A DNA stretch of 32,533 nt from an uncultured Clostridia bacterium (GCA_934462945.1 CAKSJF010000021.1:1-32533); one strand, 5' to 3'; numbered from the stretch's first letter, positions 1-7,593 are shown. Numbers and translations: made by a program. The notes: generated by a model not told the origin, from the letters alone.

Positions 1-58
1 TCGAACCCGCGACCCTCTCATTACGAATGAGATGCTCTACCAACTGAGCTACACCAGC
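1..58 (-). tRNA. tRNA-Thr (anticodon CGT), 3' end cut by window edge
   Basis: Read on the minus strand, the first 58 nt of a tRNA are present: acceptor arm GCTGGTG, TA, D stem GCTC/GAGC, anticodon stem TCTCA/TGAGA around the 7-nt loop TTCGTAA, variable loop GGGTC and the start of the T arm, GCGGG-TTCGA. Loop positions 34-36 are CGT, which reads the threonine codon ACG. The last roughly 18 nt (rest of T loop, T stem and acceptor strand) lie outside the window. It sits downstream of yqeY in the same direction. Confidence 0.93.
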
Positions 59-63
59 ATATC

Positions 64-92
64 AGAGAGCAGGAAACCTGCTCTCTATTTTT
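64..92. terminator. Perfect 10-bp hairpin between yqeY and tRNA-Thr
   Basis: AGAGAGCAGG (64-73) and CCTGCTCTCT (77-86) pair perfectly around an AAA loop. The T-rich tail (87-92) is on the plus-strand side, so as an intrinsic terminator it fits plus-strand transcription best. On the minus strand it would separate yqeY from the tRNA but lacks a good U run, so it may instead be a weak terminator or a processing and stability hairpin. Confidence 0.6.
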
Positions 93-98
93 AATATG

Positions 99-542
99 TT
101 AGGATAACATACCCTTTGCAATTTCGTTGATCATTTTTCCGTCCGCTCTGCCCTTCGTTTTTGGCATAACGGCAGCCATGACCTTACCCATATCCTTCAT
201 AGAGGATGCTCCGGTCGTCTTTACTGCGTCCGCAACAATTACCTCTAACTCCTCACGGGTCAATTGCTGTGGCAAATATTCCATCAAAACATCCATTTCC
301 GCCTTTAGTTCGGCGATTAAATCTTCTCTGCCGCTTTTCTCATAATCCGGCAGGGAATCTCTGCGCTGCTTCAGCTGCTTTGCAATGACATCCAAAACGC
401 CATCGTCATCCAGCGTGGTCAGCTTGTCCTTTTCAATTTGCAGCACTCCGGCACGAACCATCTGCACCACATTCTTGCGGACAACATTCTTTTCCTTCAT
501 TGCAGTTTTTAAGTCTGCTGCCAATCTTTCTTTTAGCGACAT
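99..542 (-). CDS. yqeY: GatB/YqeY domain protein
   Basis: The 147-residue protein matches the stand-alone YqeY family in length and in its conserved pattern: a basic, helical N-terminus (MSLKERLAADLKTAMKEK), a central RRDS...YEKSGR segment, EYLPQQLT in the middle and the G-R-A-D-G-K stretch near the C-terminus. The same fold forms the tail of the GatB and GlnRS-type tRNA-recognition modules, so a role in tRNA-linked metabolism is often assumed, but the exact function of free YqeY is not settled. The gene follows rpsU by only 12 nt, an arrangement common in Clostridia, and is probably transcribed with it from the promoter upstream of rpsU. Confidence 0.92.
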   Translation of the reverse strand: MSLKERLAADLKTAMKEKNVVRKNVVQMVRAGVLQIEKDKLTTLDDDGVLDVIAKQLKQRRDSLPDYEKSGREDLIAELKAEMDVLMEYLPQQLTREELEVIVADAVKTTGASSMKDMGKVMAAVMPKTKGRADGKMINEIAKGMLS

Positions 543-554
543 GACGGAGGCTCC

Positions 555-731
555 TTATTTAAACTTTCTTTTACGAGCTGCTTCGGATTTTTTCTTACGC
601 TTTACGCTCGGCTTTTCGTAGTGTTCACGTTTTCTGATTTCAGACATAACGCCCGATTTTGCACACTGACGCTTAAATCTGCGCAATGCACTGTCTAAGG
701 ACTCGTTATCTTTTACTCGAATTTCTGACAT
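555..731 (-). CDS. rpsU: 30S ribosomal protein S21 (bS21)
   Basis: The start was set at the ATG at 731, giving a 58-residue protein beginning MSEIRVKDNESLDSALRRF. A strong GGAGGGG ribosome binding site lies just before this ATG, and the longer frame starting at 782 would include it. The length, the FKRQCAKSG segment and the very basic C-terminal tail (KRKKKSEAARKRKFK) are typical of bS21, a small-subunit protein near the anti-Shine-Dalgarno end of 16S rRNA that helps initiation. A consensus promoter 85 nt upstream should drive rpsU and yqeY together. Confidence 0.95.
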   Translation of the reverse strand: MSEIRVKDNESLDSALRRFKRQCAKSGVMSEIRKREHYEKPSVKRKKKSEAARKRKFK

Positions 732-815
732 GTTTTCCCCTCCCTCCGGCTGGTCAATTCTTCCGGCTGTTTGACGGAGCAAGCTTTACACTTTAATAAA
801 ACTGCCACAATAGTT

Positions 816-845
816 ATTATACCTTATTTTTCACCGAAATGTCAA
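816..845 (-). promoter_or_regulatory. Sigma-A promoter for rpsU-yqeY
   Basis: On the minus strand there is a perfect TTGACA (845-840) and a perfect TATAAT (821-816) separated by 18 nt. It lies in the 149-nt gap between hit and rpsU, giving rpsU-yqeY its own strong promoter. Confidence 0.85.
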
Positions 846-880
846 TACTTTTCAAAAAAATTTTTAATTTTTTTAGAAAA

Positions 881-1222
881 TCAGCCTGCCGGCCATCCAA
901 ACTCTCTGCCGCCCATCAGGTGGAAATGGATATGGAATACCGTTTGTCCGGCAGATTCGCCGCAGTTATTCACAACGCGGTAACCCTGCTCGGAAAATCC
1001 AAGCTCCTTTGCGATTTTCGGAATTGCCTCAAACACATGCGCCACATGCACGCTGTTCTCTGCTGTGATCGCATTTGCACCCGAAATATGCTCCTTCGGG
1101 ATCACCACAATGTGCTCCGGCGCCTGGGGGTTAATATCCCGGAACGCATACACATAATCATCCTCATAAACTTTTGTGGATGGGATTTCTCCCTTGATAA
1201 TTTTACAAAATAAACAATCCAT
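881..1222 (-). CDS. HIT family nucleotide-binding hydrolase (HINT-like)
   Basis: This 113-residue protein carries the histidine triad HIHFHL (H97, H99, H101), which forms the nucleotide-phosphate binding and catalytic site of HIT proteins. The N-terminal CLFCKIIKGEIP segment and the APEHIVVIPKEHI strand are typical of the HINT/PKCI branch, cytosolic enzymes that cleave AMP from phosphoramidates such as AMP-lysine. Two cysteines in CxxC spacing (C3, C6) match the metal-binding pair seen in many HINT proteins. It starts 15 nt after nth ends and is probably cotranscribed with it. The substrate in this organism cannot be told from sequence. Confidence 0.93.
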   Translation of the reverse strand: MDCLFCKIIKGEIPSTKVYEDDYVYAFRDINPQAPEHIVVIPKEHISGANAITAENSVHVAHVFEAIPKIAKELGFSEQGYRVVNNCGESAGQTVFHIHFHLMGGREFGWPAG

Positions 1223-1237
1223 TCTGTTCTCTCCTTT

Positions 1238-1867
1238 CTATACCCCGACCTGCTTGCAGTATTCCCGGATCGGGCAAGTTTCACACTGCGGTTTTCTGGC
1301 GGTGCAGACCGTTCTGCCGTGGTGTACAAAATGATGGCACATCCGGAGCTGATATTCCGGGGGAATCAGCTTTTTTAAATCCATCTCGATTTTTGCCGGT
1401 TCGGAATGCTTTGTCAGTCCGATCCGCCTGGAAAGGCGCATGCAGTGCGTATCCACAACAACTGCCGGCTGATGGTAAACATCTCCTAACACCAGGTTTG
1501 CCGTTTTCCTGCCCGTTCCGGGGAGTGTTAAAAGCTCCTCCATGGAATCCGGCACGCGTCCTCCGTAGACCTCGCGCAGCCGCTGACAGCAGGCAATAAT
1601 ATTTTTCGCCTTGTTCCGGTAAAACCCAATGGAACGAATATCGTCCATCAGTGTTTCATAATCGGCGTCCGCAAAATCGTCCACGCTTTGATATTTTTCA
1701 AATAAATCCTTTGTGACAATATTAACCCGCGCGTCGGTACACTGCGCTGAGAGCTGCGTTGCGATCAGCATTTCCAGCGGCGTCCGGTAATGCAGGCTGC
1801 ATTTTACATCCGGATAAATTTCTTCAAACACCTCGTGAATCTTCAAAACCCGTTCCCGGTTTGTCAT
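1238..1867 (-). CDS. nth: Endonuclease III (DNA glycosylase/AP lyase)
   Basis: The 209-residue protein has all landmarks of endonuclease III, which removes oxidised pyrimidines in base-excision repair and nicks the abasic site. The helix-hairpin-helix motif LPGTGRKTAN contains the catalytic lysine K121, and VVVDTH supplies the catalytic aspartate D139. The C-terminal cysteines C188, C195, C198 and C204 have the 6-2-5 spacing of the [4Fe-4S] cluster. Length is normal (E. coli Nth is 211). It is the first gene after a promoter at 1891-1919 and probably forms a short operon with the HIT gene. Confidence 0.96.
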   Translation of the reverse strand: MTNRERVLKIHEVFEEIYPDVKCSLHYRTPLEMLIATQLSAQCTDARVNIVTKDLFEKYQSVDDFADADYETLMDDIRSIGFYRNKAKNIIACCQRLREVYGGRVPDSMEELLTLPGTGRKTANLVLGDVYHQPAVVVDTHCMRLSRRIGLTKHSEPAKIEMDLKKLIPPEYQLRMCHHFVHHGRTVCTARKPQCETCPIREYCKQVGV

Positions 1868-1890
1868 GGAAGCGCCCCCTTTCTTTCTCC

Positions 1891-1919
1891 ATTATACCCC
1901 CTTTTTCAAAAAATTTCAA
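1891..1919 (-). promoter_or_regulatory. Sigma-A promoter for nth-hit
   Basis: Minus-strand TTGAAA (1919-1914) and TATAAT (1896-1891) are spaced by 17 nt. It is divergent from the glyA promoter, whose -35 box begins only 18 nt away. Confidence 0.7.
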
Positions 1920-1937
1920 CAATTATTTTCAGAATAC

Positions 1938-1966
1938 TTGCGAATCCGGCAATTTTCGTGTATAAT
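1938..1966 (+). promoter_or_regulatory. Sigma-A promoter for glyA
   Basis: TTGCGA (1938-1943) and TATAAT (1961-1966) are spaced by 17 nt. The predicted leader is only about 28 nt, too short to hold a glycine or other riboswitch. An AGGAGG ribosome binding site follows at about 1987. Confidence 0.75.
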
Positions 1967-2000
1967 ATAGAAAAAAGAATTCATTTAGGAGGTTGTACGA

Positions 2001-3242
2001 ATGTTTCATTTGGACGAACTAAAAAAATTTGACGCAGAGCTTTATGACGCAATCTGCGGCGAGATCGGACGGCAGCGCAGCAAAATTGAGCTGATTGCAT
2101 CGGAGAATTTTGTTTCGGAGCGCGTAATGGAGGCAAACGGAACGCCGCTCACCAACAAATATGCAGAGGGTTACCCCGGAAAACGCTATTACGGCGGCTG
2201 CGAATGGGTTGACAAGGCAGAAAATCTGGCAATTGAACGCGCAAAGGAGATTTTCGGAGCTGGCTATGCAAATGTACAGCCTCATTCCGGCGCACAGGCA
2301 AATATGGCGGTATTCTTCGCACTGTTAACACCGGGCGATACCGTTCTTTCTATGAGTCTGGCACACGGCGGACATTTAAGCCACGGCAGTCCGGTGAATA
2401 TGTCCGGAAAATATTTTCATATTGTTCCTTACGGTGTTTCAGAAGAAGATCAGAGAATTGATTATGACGAGGTTCGCCGTCTGGCTTTAGAGTGCAAGCC
2501 AAAGATGATTTTAGCAGGTGCGTCTGCCTATCCGCGTGCCATTGATTTTGAGAAATTCGCAGAAATTGCAAAGGAAGTCGGCGCTTATCTGATGGTGGAT
2601 ATGGCGCATATCGCAGGCTTGGTAGCAGCAGGACTGCACCAGAGTCCGATTCCGTATGCTGACGTTGTCACCACAACCACACACAAAACCCTCCGCGGTC
2701 CGCGCGGCGGTCTGATCCTTGCAAGAGATCCGGAATTCGGAAAGCAGTTTAACAAGGCAATCTTCCCGGGCATCCAGGGAGGTCCTCTGATGCACACGAT
2801 TGCAGCAAAAGCAGTTTGCTTTAAAGAGGCGCTTTCTCCGGAATTTAAGGAATACCAGGCACAGATTATTAAAAATGCAAAAGCGCTTGCAGAGGGTCTG
2901 ATCAGCGAGGGCTTCCAGCTTGTTTCCGGCGGAACAGACAACCATTTGATTCTGTTAGATCTGACTTCCACCGACGTAACCGGTAAGGACGCAGAGCATA
3001 TGCTGGACGAGGTTGGTATCACAGTCAACAAGAACGCAATTCCGTTTGACCAGAGAAGTCCGTTTATCACAAGCGGAATCCGCCTCGGCACACCGGCAGC
3101 CACCACACGCGGTTTCAAAGAGGACGACATGCGCGAAATCGCAAAGCTGATTAAGCTGACCATTTCCGATTTTGAAAAAAATCAGGATGAAGTGCGCCAA
3201 AGAGTGGATGCTTTGTGCAAAAAATATCCCCTGTACGAGTAA
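2001..3242 (+). CDS. glyA: Serine hydroxymethyltransferase
   Basis: The 413-residue protein is a full-length SHMT, which interconverts serine and glycine while loading one-carbon units on tetrahydrofolate. TTTTHKTLRGPRGG contains the lysine that binds pyridoxal phosphate (K229, the same number as in E. coli). The ASENF motif near residue 34, the YAEGYPGKRYYGG loop, the LVAAGLHQSP region and the VDMAHIAGL strand are all intact. It has its own promoter and a clear AGGAGG site 8 nt before the ATG. No obvious terminator follows it; the next gene has its own promoter. Confidence 0.98.
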   Translation: MFHLDELKKFDAELYDAICGEIGRQRSKIELIASENFVSERVMEANGTPLTNKYAEGYPGKRYYGGCEWVDKAENLAIERAKEIFGAGYANVQPHSGAQANMAVFFALLTPGDTVLSMSLAHGGHLSHGSPVNMSGKYFHIVPYGVSEEDQRIDYDEVRRLALECKPKMILAGASAYPRAIDFEKFAEIAKEVGAYLMVDMAHIAGLVAAGLHQSPIPYADVVTTTTHKTLRGPRGGLILARDPEFGKQFNKAIFPGIQGGPLMHTIAAKAVCFKEALSPEFKEYQAQIIKNAKALAEGLISEGFQLVSGGTDNHLILLDLTSTDVTGKDAEHMLDEVGITVNKNAIPFDQRSPFITSGIRLGTPAATTRGFKEDDMREIAKLIKLTISDFEKNQDEVRQRVDALCKKYPLYE

Positions 3243-3258
3243 ATTTTTCAGAAAAGCT

Positions 3259-3286
3259 TGCATTTTTGGGAAGAATATAGTATAAT
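3259..3286 (+). promoter_or_regulatory. Sigma-A promoter for first ABC uptake operon
   Basis: TTGCAT (3259-3264) and TATAAT (3281-3286) are spaced by 16 nt. The ATG of the binding-protein gene follows 35 nt later, after a GGAGAG ribosome binding site. Confidence 0.7.
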
Positions 3287-3321
3287 AAAAAAATAGGATA
3301 TGATAAAAAGGAGAGAAAAAA

Positions 3322-4092
3322 ATGAAAAAATTAACTTGTTTTGCATTAGCAGCAGTTCTCTGCATGGGTCTGACCGCATGCGGAGGCAACAATCAGGCAA
3401 ACACAGACGACCAGAAAAAGGTCTATAAAATTGCCACAGATACCACATTCCCGCCGTTTGAATTCCAGGACGACAATCAGCAATATGTTGGTATTGACAT
3501 TGACATTTTAGCAGAAATTGCAAAGGATCAGGGCTTTGAATATGAGCTTCAGCCGCTCGGCTTTAATGCCGCAGTTGCAGCGCTCGAATCCTCTCAGGCA
3601 GACGGTGTCATCGCCGGCATGAGCATCACAGAAGACAGACAGAAAAAATACGATTTCTCAGAGGCATATTATGATTCGGGTGTTGTCATGGCAATTAAGG
3701 CAGACAACGAGGAAATCAAAGGCTATGAGGACTTAAAGGGCAAAAAGGTTGCTGTGAAAAACGGAACAGAGGGTGCAACCTTTGCAGAATCCATTAAGGA
3801 TCAGTACGGCTTTGACTTAGCTTATTTTGATGAGTCTCCGTATATGTACGAGGAAGTAAAAACCGGCAACTCCGCTGCATGCTTTGAGGATTATCCGGTT
3901 ATGGGTTACAACATTTCAAAGGGCAACGGCTTAAAGATGGTAACCGACATGGAAAAGGGTTCTTCCTACGGCTTTGCTGTGATGAAAGGCAAGAACACAG
4001 AGCTTCTGGATATGTTTAACAAGGGTCTGGAAAACTTAAAGTCCAGCGGAAAATACCAGGAAATCTTAGACAAATACATTAGCAAAAATTAA
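3322..4092 (+). CDS. Polar amino-acid ABC transporter substrate-binding lipoprotein (system 1)
   Basis: This 256-residue protein is a family 3 solute-binding protein. A signal peptide ends in the lipobox LTAC, so the mature protein would be lipid-anchored outside the membrane. The ligand-binding hallmarks are present: IATDTTFPPFEF, the GIDIDIL strand and the GMSITEDRQKKYDFSEAYYDSG block. These resemble glutamine and general polar-amino-acid receptors; the exact ligand cannot be assigned. It is the first gene of a binding protein-permease-ATPase unit and is followed by a long structured intergenic element before the permease, which may hold expression of the receptor above that of the membrane parts. 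Confidence 0.93.
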   Translation: MKKLTCFALAAVLCMGLTACGGNNQANTDDQKKVYKIATDTTFPPFEFQDDNQQYVGIDIDILAEIAKDQGFEYELQPLGFNAAVAALESSQADGVIAGMSITEDRQKKYDFSEAYYDSGVVMAIKADNEEIKGYEDLKGKKVAVKNGTEGATFAESIKDQYGFDLAYFDESPYMYEEVKTGNSAACFEDYPVMGYNISKGNGLKMVTDMEKGSSYGFAVMKGKNTELLDMFNKGLENLKSSGKYQEILDKYISKN

Positions 4093-4103
4093 ATAATAAC
4101 AAT

Positions 4104-4235
4104 GGGGATGTAAAAAAAAGCACAGATCGTTCAAGGGCTTAAATGTCTTGAAACTACGCTTCAAACGCGCCGCTCGGAGTACGAAAGTACCCGGCCGGGC
4201 GCGTTTGAAGTGTTCTGCACTCTTTTTTACACCCC
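4104..4235 (+). other. Large multi-branched inverted-repeat element between receptor and permease genes
   Basis: This 132-nt stretch can fold as a three-way junction. An imperfect outer stem pairs 4104-4126 (GGGG then TGTAAAAAA) with 4214-4235 (TTTTTTACA then CCCC). Inside is a small hairpin TTCAAG (4130-4135) with CTTGAA (4147-4152), then a strong hairpin with a perfect 13-bp stem, 4159-4171 with 4198-4210, capped by GTAC-GAAA-GTAC. It could be an mRNA-stabilising or partial-termination structure, or a small inverted-repeat mobile element. No known riboswitch class was recognised in it. Confidence 0.7.
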
Positions 4236-4256
4236 ATGTTCAGGGAGCTATAAAAA

Positions 4257-4934
4257 ATGAATATATCAAGAGTATTGCAGGAGGCTATGCCGCTTTTAAC
4301 AAAGGGCTTTAGTACAACAATCTTAATTACCCTCGTATCTCTTTTGATCGCGCTGGTTTTAGGATTATTATCCTGTTTAATGGGCATTTCAAAAATTAAA
4401 CCGCTCAATTGGATCAACAAATTTTATATCTGGATCATCCGCGGAACACCAATTTTGGTGCAGACATTCTTTATCTATTTCGGTCTGCCGCAGGCAATGC
4501 AGCAGCTCGGCGCAGATTTCCGGCTGACTCCGTTTTCTGCCGGTGTGATCACACTTTCCTTAAATGCCGGCGCATACATTTCAGAAATTTTCCGCGGCGG
4601 TATTCAGGCTGTCAACAAAGGACAGATGGAGGCGGCAAGAAGTCTGGGACTTTCCTATGGCAGAGCAATGATCAAGGTAATCCTGCCGCAGGCAATCAAA
4701 ATTGTGATTCCGTCTCTTTTAAATCAGTTCATTATCACACTGAAAGATACTTCAATTATTTCAGTCATCAGTCTTGCGGATGTTGTATATCAGGCAAAAA
4801 TCTATATCGGAAACACAATGGAATCCTTTGCAACCTGGACGGTTGTCGGTGTTTACTACTTAGTGTTCATCACGATTTTGTCCGCGATTTCATCTCATTT
4901 GGAAAGGAGAATGGATCATGGCCGCAAAAATTGA
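4257..4934 (+). CDS. Polar amino-acid ABC transporter permease (system 1)
   Basis: The 225-residue membrane protein belongs to the HisM/GlnP permease family. It has about five hydrophobic segments. The cytoplasmic coupling loop that docks on the ATPase is seen as EAARSLGLSYGRAMIKVILPQA, near residues 124-145. The N-terminal region (KGFSTTILITLVSLLIA) and the FRGTP-like IRGTPILVQ segment are also typical. A GGGAG site precedes the ATG. Its last codons overlap the start of the ATPase gene by 17 nt, so the two are translationally coupled. Confidence 0.94.
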   Translation: MNISRVLQEAMPLLTKGFSTTILITLVSLLIALVLGLLSCLMGISKIKPLNWINKFYIWIIRGTPILVQTFFIYFGLPQAMQQLGADFRLTPFSAGVITLSLNAGAYISEIFRGGIQAVNKGQMEAARSLGLSYGRAMIKVILPQAIKIVIPSLLNQFIITLKDTSIISVISLADVVYQAKIYIGNTMESFATWTVVGVYYLVFITILSAISSHLERRMDHGRKN

Positions 4935-5652
4935 AATTAAGAATTTACATAAGTATTTCGGAAAAAACGAGGTGCTGCGCGGAATTGATCTCTCGGTAAA
5001 TGAGGGAGAGGTGGTCTGTGTGATCGGTCCGTCCGGATCGGGAAAATCGACCATGCTCCGTTGTATTAACCTCTTAGAAACTCCGACAGACGGCAGTGTG
5101 ACCGTAGACGGCTACACCTTAACCGACAAAAAGGCGGACATCAACAAAATCCGCAGAAATATCGGCATGGTGTTCCAGCAGTTTAACCTGTTCCCGCATC
5201 TGACGGTGGAAGAAAACATCACCATGGCGCCGGTCGATACCAAAACAATCCCGGATAAAAACGAGGCAAAAAAAGTTGCTGCGTCGCTTTTAGAGCGCGT
5301 GGGACTTTTAGATAAAGCGAAAGCATACCCGGCAAGCCTTTCGGGCGGTCAGCAGCAGAGAGTGGCAATTGCGCGCGCTCTGGCGATGAAACCGGACGTG
5401 ATGCTGTTTGACGAGCCAACCTCCGCACTCGACCCGGAAATGGTCGGAGAGGTTTTAGCAGTTATGAAAGAATTGGCAGCAGAGGGCATGACCATGATTG
5501 TAGTAACCCACGAAATGGGATTTGCACGCGAGGTTTCCGACCGTGTGATCTTTATTGACGAGGGCGTGATCATGGAGGAGGGCACACCGCAGGAAATCTT
5601 TACTGCCCCCAAAAATCCGAGAACCATTGATTTTTTAAACAAGGTTTTATAA
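4918..5652 (+). CDS. glnQ: Polar amino-acid ABC transporter ATP-binding protein (GlnQ-like)
   Basis: This 244-residue ATPase has an intact Walker A (GPSGSGKST, residues 37-45), Q-loop (VFQQFNLFPH), signature LSGGQQQR, Walker B with catalytic glutamate (LFDEPTSALDP) and switch histidine (VVTHEMGF). It matches the GlnQ/HisP/ArtP branch, which powers import of polar amino acids. The ATG at 4918 overlaps the permease gene. It is the only importer ATPase in the window, and a strong terminator follows. It may also serve the second receptor-permease pair downstream, which has no ATPase of its own. The symbol is by family; the substrate is unproven. Confidence 0.95.
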   Translation: MAAKIEIKNLHKYFGKNEVLRGIDLSVNEGEVVCVIGPSGSGKSTMLRCINLLETPTDGSVTVDGYTLTDKKADINKIRRNIGMVFQQFNLFPHLTVEENITMAPVDTKTIPDKNEAKKVAASLLERVGLLDKAKAYPASLSGGQQQRVAIARALAMKPDVMLFDEPTSALDPEMVGEVLAVMKELAAEGMTMIVVTHEMGFAREVSDRVIFIDEGVIMEEGTPQEIFTAPKNPRTIDFLNKVL

Positions 5653-5659
5653 AAGCTGT

Positions 5660-5722
5660 ACAAAAATAATTGTAGGAGATCTCATAAAAAGCATAATTTT
5701 TTACAATTATTTTTGTTTTTTT
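5660..5722 (+). terminator. Long intrinsic terminator of ABC system 1
   Basis: A perfect 15-bp inverted repeat pairs ACAAAAATAATTGTA (5660-5674) with 5702-5716, followed by seven Ts. The loop is about 27 nt. It closes the first transporter operon just before the promoter of the second. Confidence 0.85.
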
Positions 5723-5732
5723 CAAAAAACAC

Positions 5733-5761
5733 TTTACTTTGCTAAAACATTAAAGTATAAT
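5733..5761 (+). promoter_or_regulatory. Sigma-A promoter for ABC system 2
   Basis: TTTACT (5733-5738) and TATAAT (5756-5761) are spaced by 17 nt, directly after the terminator of system 1. A GGAGG site follows at 5786-5790. Confidence 0.7.
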
Positions 5762-5795
5762 ACCTTATAGATTAAAAATGAATTTGGAGGAATGT

Positions 5796-6647
5796 ATGAT
5801 GAAAAAGATTTCTATGATGCTTTTAGCAGCTGCTCTGGGTGTATCCATGCTGGCAGGCTGCGGAACAACAAAAACAGATACAAATGTGGACAGCTCCGCT
5901 ACCCCTGCCGCTGCTGATACTTCTTTAGAGGATATTAAGGCAAAGGGCTATTTTACAGTTGGTCTGGACGCGGACTTTGCGCCGATGGGCTTTACAGACG
6001 AGAACGGCGAGATTGTCGGCTTTGATATTGACCTTGCAAAAAAGGCAGCTGAGAAGATGGGACTGGAAGTAAAGTTCCAGCCGATCGACTGGGATTCCAA
6101 GGCAATGGAATTGGAGAGCAAGAATATTGACGTTATCTGGAACGGTTTCTCGATCACAGACGAGCGGAAAAAGGAAGTTCTCTTTACCGATCCGTATCTG
6201 ACAACAGGACAATCCATTGTGGTAGCAGCCGGTTCTGATATTAAGACAAAGGCAGACCTCGCAGGCAAAACCATTGCCTTGCAGGACGGCAGCACAAGTG
6301 AGTCGGCTTTAAAAGCAGATGAGGCAACCTTTGCAACCATCGGTGAGGACAATCTTTCAAAGTTTAAGGAAAATTCACAGGTATTAATGGAGGTTCAGTC
6401 CGGCAGAGCAGACGCAGCAGTTATTGACGAGGTATTCGTTCGTTACTATCTGGCATCTGAGAAAATGCTCGACAAGTTCACCATTTTAGATGAGGCATTT
6501 GACGAGGAGGACTACGGTGTCGGCGGCAGACTGACAGACAAAGCATTTATCGACGCTTTGAATACCGCCATCAAGGAATGCAAAGAGGACGGTTCTGCCT
6601 CTGAATGCGCAGTAAAATGGTTCGGCGAGGACTTATACAGCAAATAA
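5796..6647 (+). CDS. Polar amino-acid ABC transporter substrate-binding lipoprotein (system 2)
   Basis: The start was placed at 5796 (or 5799), beginning MMKKISMM, because the GGAGG site at 5786-5790 lies inside the longer frame that starts at 5778. The protein of about 283 residues has a lipoprotein signal with lipobox LAGC, then a family 3 receptor: YFTVGLDADFAPMGF, GFDIDLAKK and WNGFSITDERKKEVLFTDPY. It differs clearly from the system 1 receptor (for example the IDWDSKAMELESKNIDVIWNG region), so the two are not a recent duplicate and probably take different amino acids. A hairpin separates it from its permease gene. Confidence 0.93.
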   Translation: MMKKISMMLLAAALGVSMLAGCGTTKTDTNVDSSATPAAADTSLEDIKAKGYFTVGLDADFAPMGFTDENGEIVGFDIDLAKKAAEKMGLEVKFQPIDWDSKAMELESKNIDVIWNGFSITDERKKEVLFTDPYLTTGQSIVVAAGSDIKTKADLAGKTIALQDGSTSESALKADEATFATIGEDNLSKFKENSQVLMEVQSGRADAAVIDEVFVRYYLASEKMLDKFTILDEAFDEEDYGVGGRLTDKAFIDALNTAIKECKEDGSASECAVKWFGEDLYSK

Positions 6648-6672
6648 GCTTTAAAAATTTAATGATGTTTCA

Positions 6673-6696
6673 GGCTGTGCCCGGATGGGTACAGCC
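6673..6696 (+). terminator. Intercistronic hairpin between receptor and permease of system 2
   Basis: GGCTGT (6673-6678) pairs with ACAGCC (6691-6696), and an inner CCC/GGG pair closes a GGAT loop. The following sequence is only moderately T-rich, so it more likely protects the upstream message or causes partial termination than full termination. Confidence 0.55.
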
Positions 6697-6737
6697 GCAT
6701 TTTGCATTTTAGAAAAATTTTGGACGGAGGTTTTTTT

Positions 6738-7430
6738 GTGGAAAAACTCGAATATATTCAGGTATTAATGCCCCAGCTGATGCAGGGGTTAAAGGTGACA
6801 ATGCAGCTATTTGTGCTGACGCTGGTGCTGTCGATTCCGCTTGGCTTGATTGTTGCAATCGGACGTGTTTCGCGGATTAAGCCGCTCCAATGGCTGATTT
6901 CAGCTTATCTTTTGGTGTTCCGCGGCACTCCGCTGATGCTCCAGCTGTTTTTCTTCTATTTCGGACTTCCGTTTATCACAATTAAAATTCCGTTTACCGA
7001 AATGGCATTCCAGATGCCGGCATTGGAGAGGTTCTCCGCAGCGCTTTTGGCATTTGTGTTAAACTATGCGGCATATTTTGCGGAAATTTTCCGCGGCGGT
7101 ATTATCAGCGTGAATCAGGGGCAATATGAGGCATCAAAAGCTTTAGGATTAAAGCCGCGCCAGACCATGTGGTATGTGGTGATTCCGCAGATGCTCCGGA
7201 CGGTTGTTCCGCCGGTTGCCAATGAGACTATTACTTTGGTGAAGGATACCGCACTTGTTTCCTCGGTTGCACTGATCGATATTCTGAAAAAAGCACAGCA
7301 GGCAGTTAACCGCGACATGAACGTTACCGCCTACCTTTTAGCAGCGCTGATCTATCTCGTCATTACCATGGTTCTGACATTTGCATTTCATAAAACCGAA
7401 AAAAAGCTTTCCATTTCACAAAACAGATAA
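6738..7430 (+). CDS. Polar amino-acid ABC transporter permease (system 2)
   Basis: A GTG at 6738, seven nt after a GGAGG site (6726-6730), is chosen as start. The longer open frame from 6702 begins with TTG and would contain that site. The resulting protein of 230 residues (VEKLEYIQVLMPQL...) is a HisM-type permease with VFRGTPLMLQLFFFYFG and the coupling loop EASKALGLKPRQTMWYVVIP. No ATPase gene follows; a strong terminator comes 18 nt after the stop. It probably works with the receptor at 5796 and shares the ATPase encoded at 4918. Confidence 0.92.
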   Translation: MEKLEYIQVLMPQLMQGLKVTMQLFVLTLVLSIPLGLIVAIGRVSRIKPLQWLISAYLLVFRGTPLMLQLFFFYFGLPFITIKIPFTEMAFQMPALERFSAALLAFVLNYAAYFAEIFRGGIISVNQGQYEASKALGLKPRQTMWYVVIPQMLRTVVPPVANETITLVKDTALVSSVALIDILKKAQQAVNRDMNVTAYLLAALIYLVITMVLTFAFHKTEKKLSISQNR

Positions 7431-7447
7431 TTTTATAATTTTAAATG

Positions 7448-7488
7448 AAAAGGTAATATCATGCCAGAGAGCGGATATTGCCTTTTTT
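7448..7488 (+). terminator. Intrinsic terminator of ABC system 2
   Basis: GGTAATATC (7452-7460) pairs with GATATTGCC (7474-7482), flanked by AAAA and a run of six Ts. The stem is 9 bp plus A-T pairs. Confidence 0.85.
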
Positions 7489-7545
7489 CGTCTTTGCAAA
7501 AATAATGTATCTTTGTTTTTTCCATATATAACTGTCATTTTTACA

Positions 7546-7574
7546 TTTACAAACCGGATTCTCTATGGTATGAT
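7546..7574 (+). promoter_or_regulatory. Probable sigma-A promoter for the oxidoreductase gene
   Basis: TTTACA (7546-7551) and TATGAT (7569-7574) are spaced by 17 nt. Transcription would begin near 7581, so the whole 7594-7700 inverted-repeat element would be in the 5' leader. Confidence 0.6.
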
Positions 7575-7593
7575 GGAGTCAGAAAGCGAGGTA

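Noticed and set aside
1967..2000. Glycine or other riboswitch ahead of glyA
   Set aside because: The leader is about 30 nt and shows no structure apart from the ribosome binding site.
2585..3163. 192-codon minus-strand frame inside glyA
   Set aside because: It lies wholly antisense to a clear housekeeping gene, has no ribosome binding site and resembles no known protein.
4154..4420. 88-codon minus-strand frame across the 4.1-kb element
   Set aside because: It is made from the reverse of the structured element and the permease gene; no ribosome binding site or family match.
6702..6737. Upstream TTG start for the system 2 permease
   Set aside because: The GGAGG site at 6726-6730 lies inside this extension and points to the GTG at 6738.
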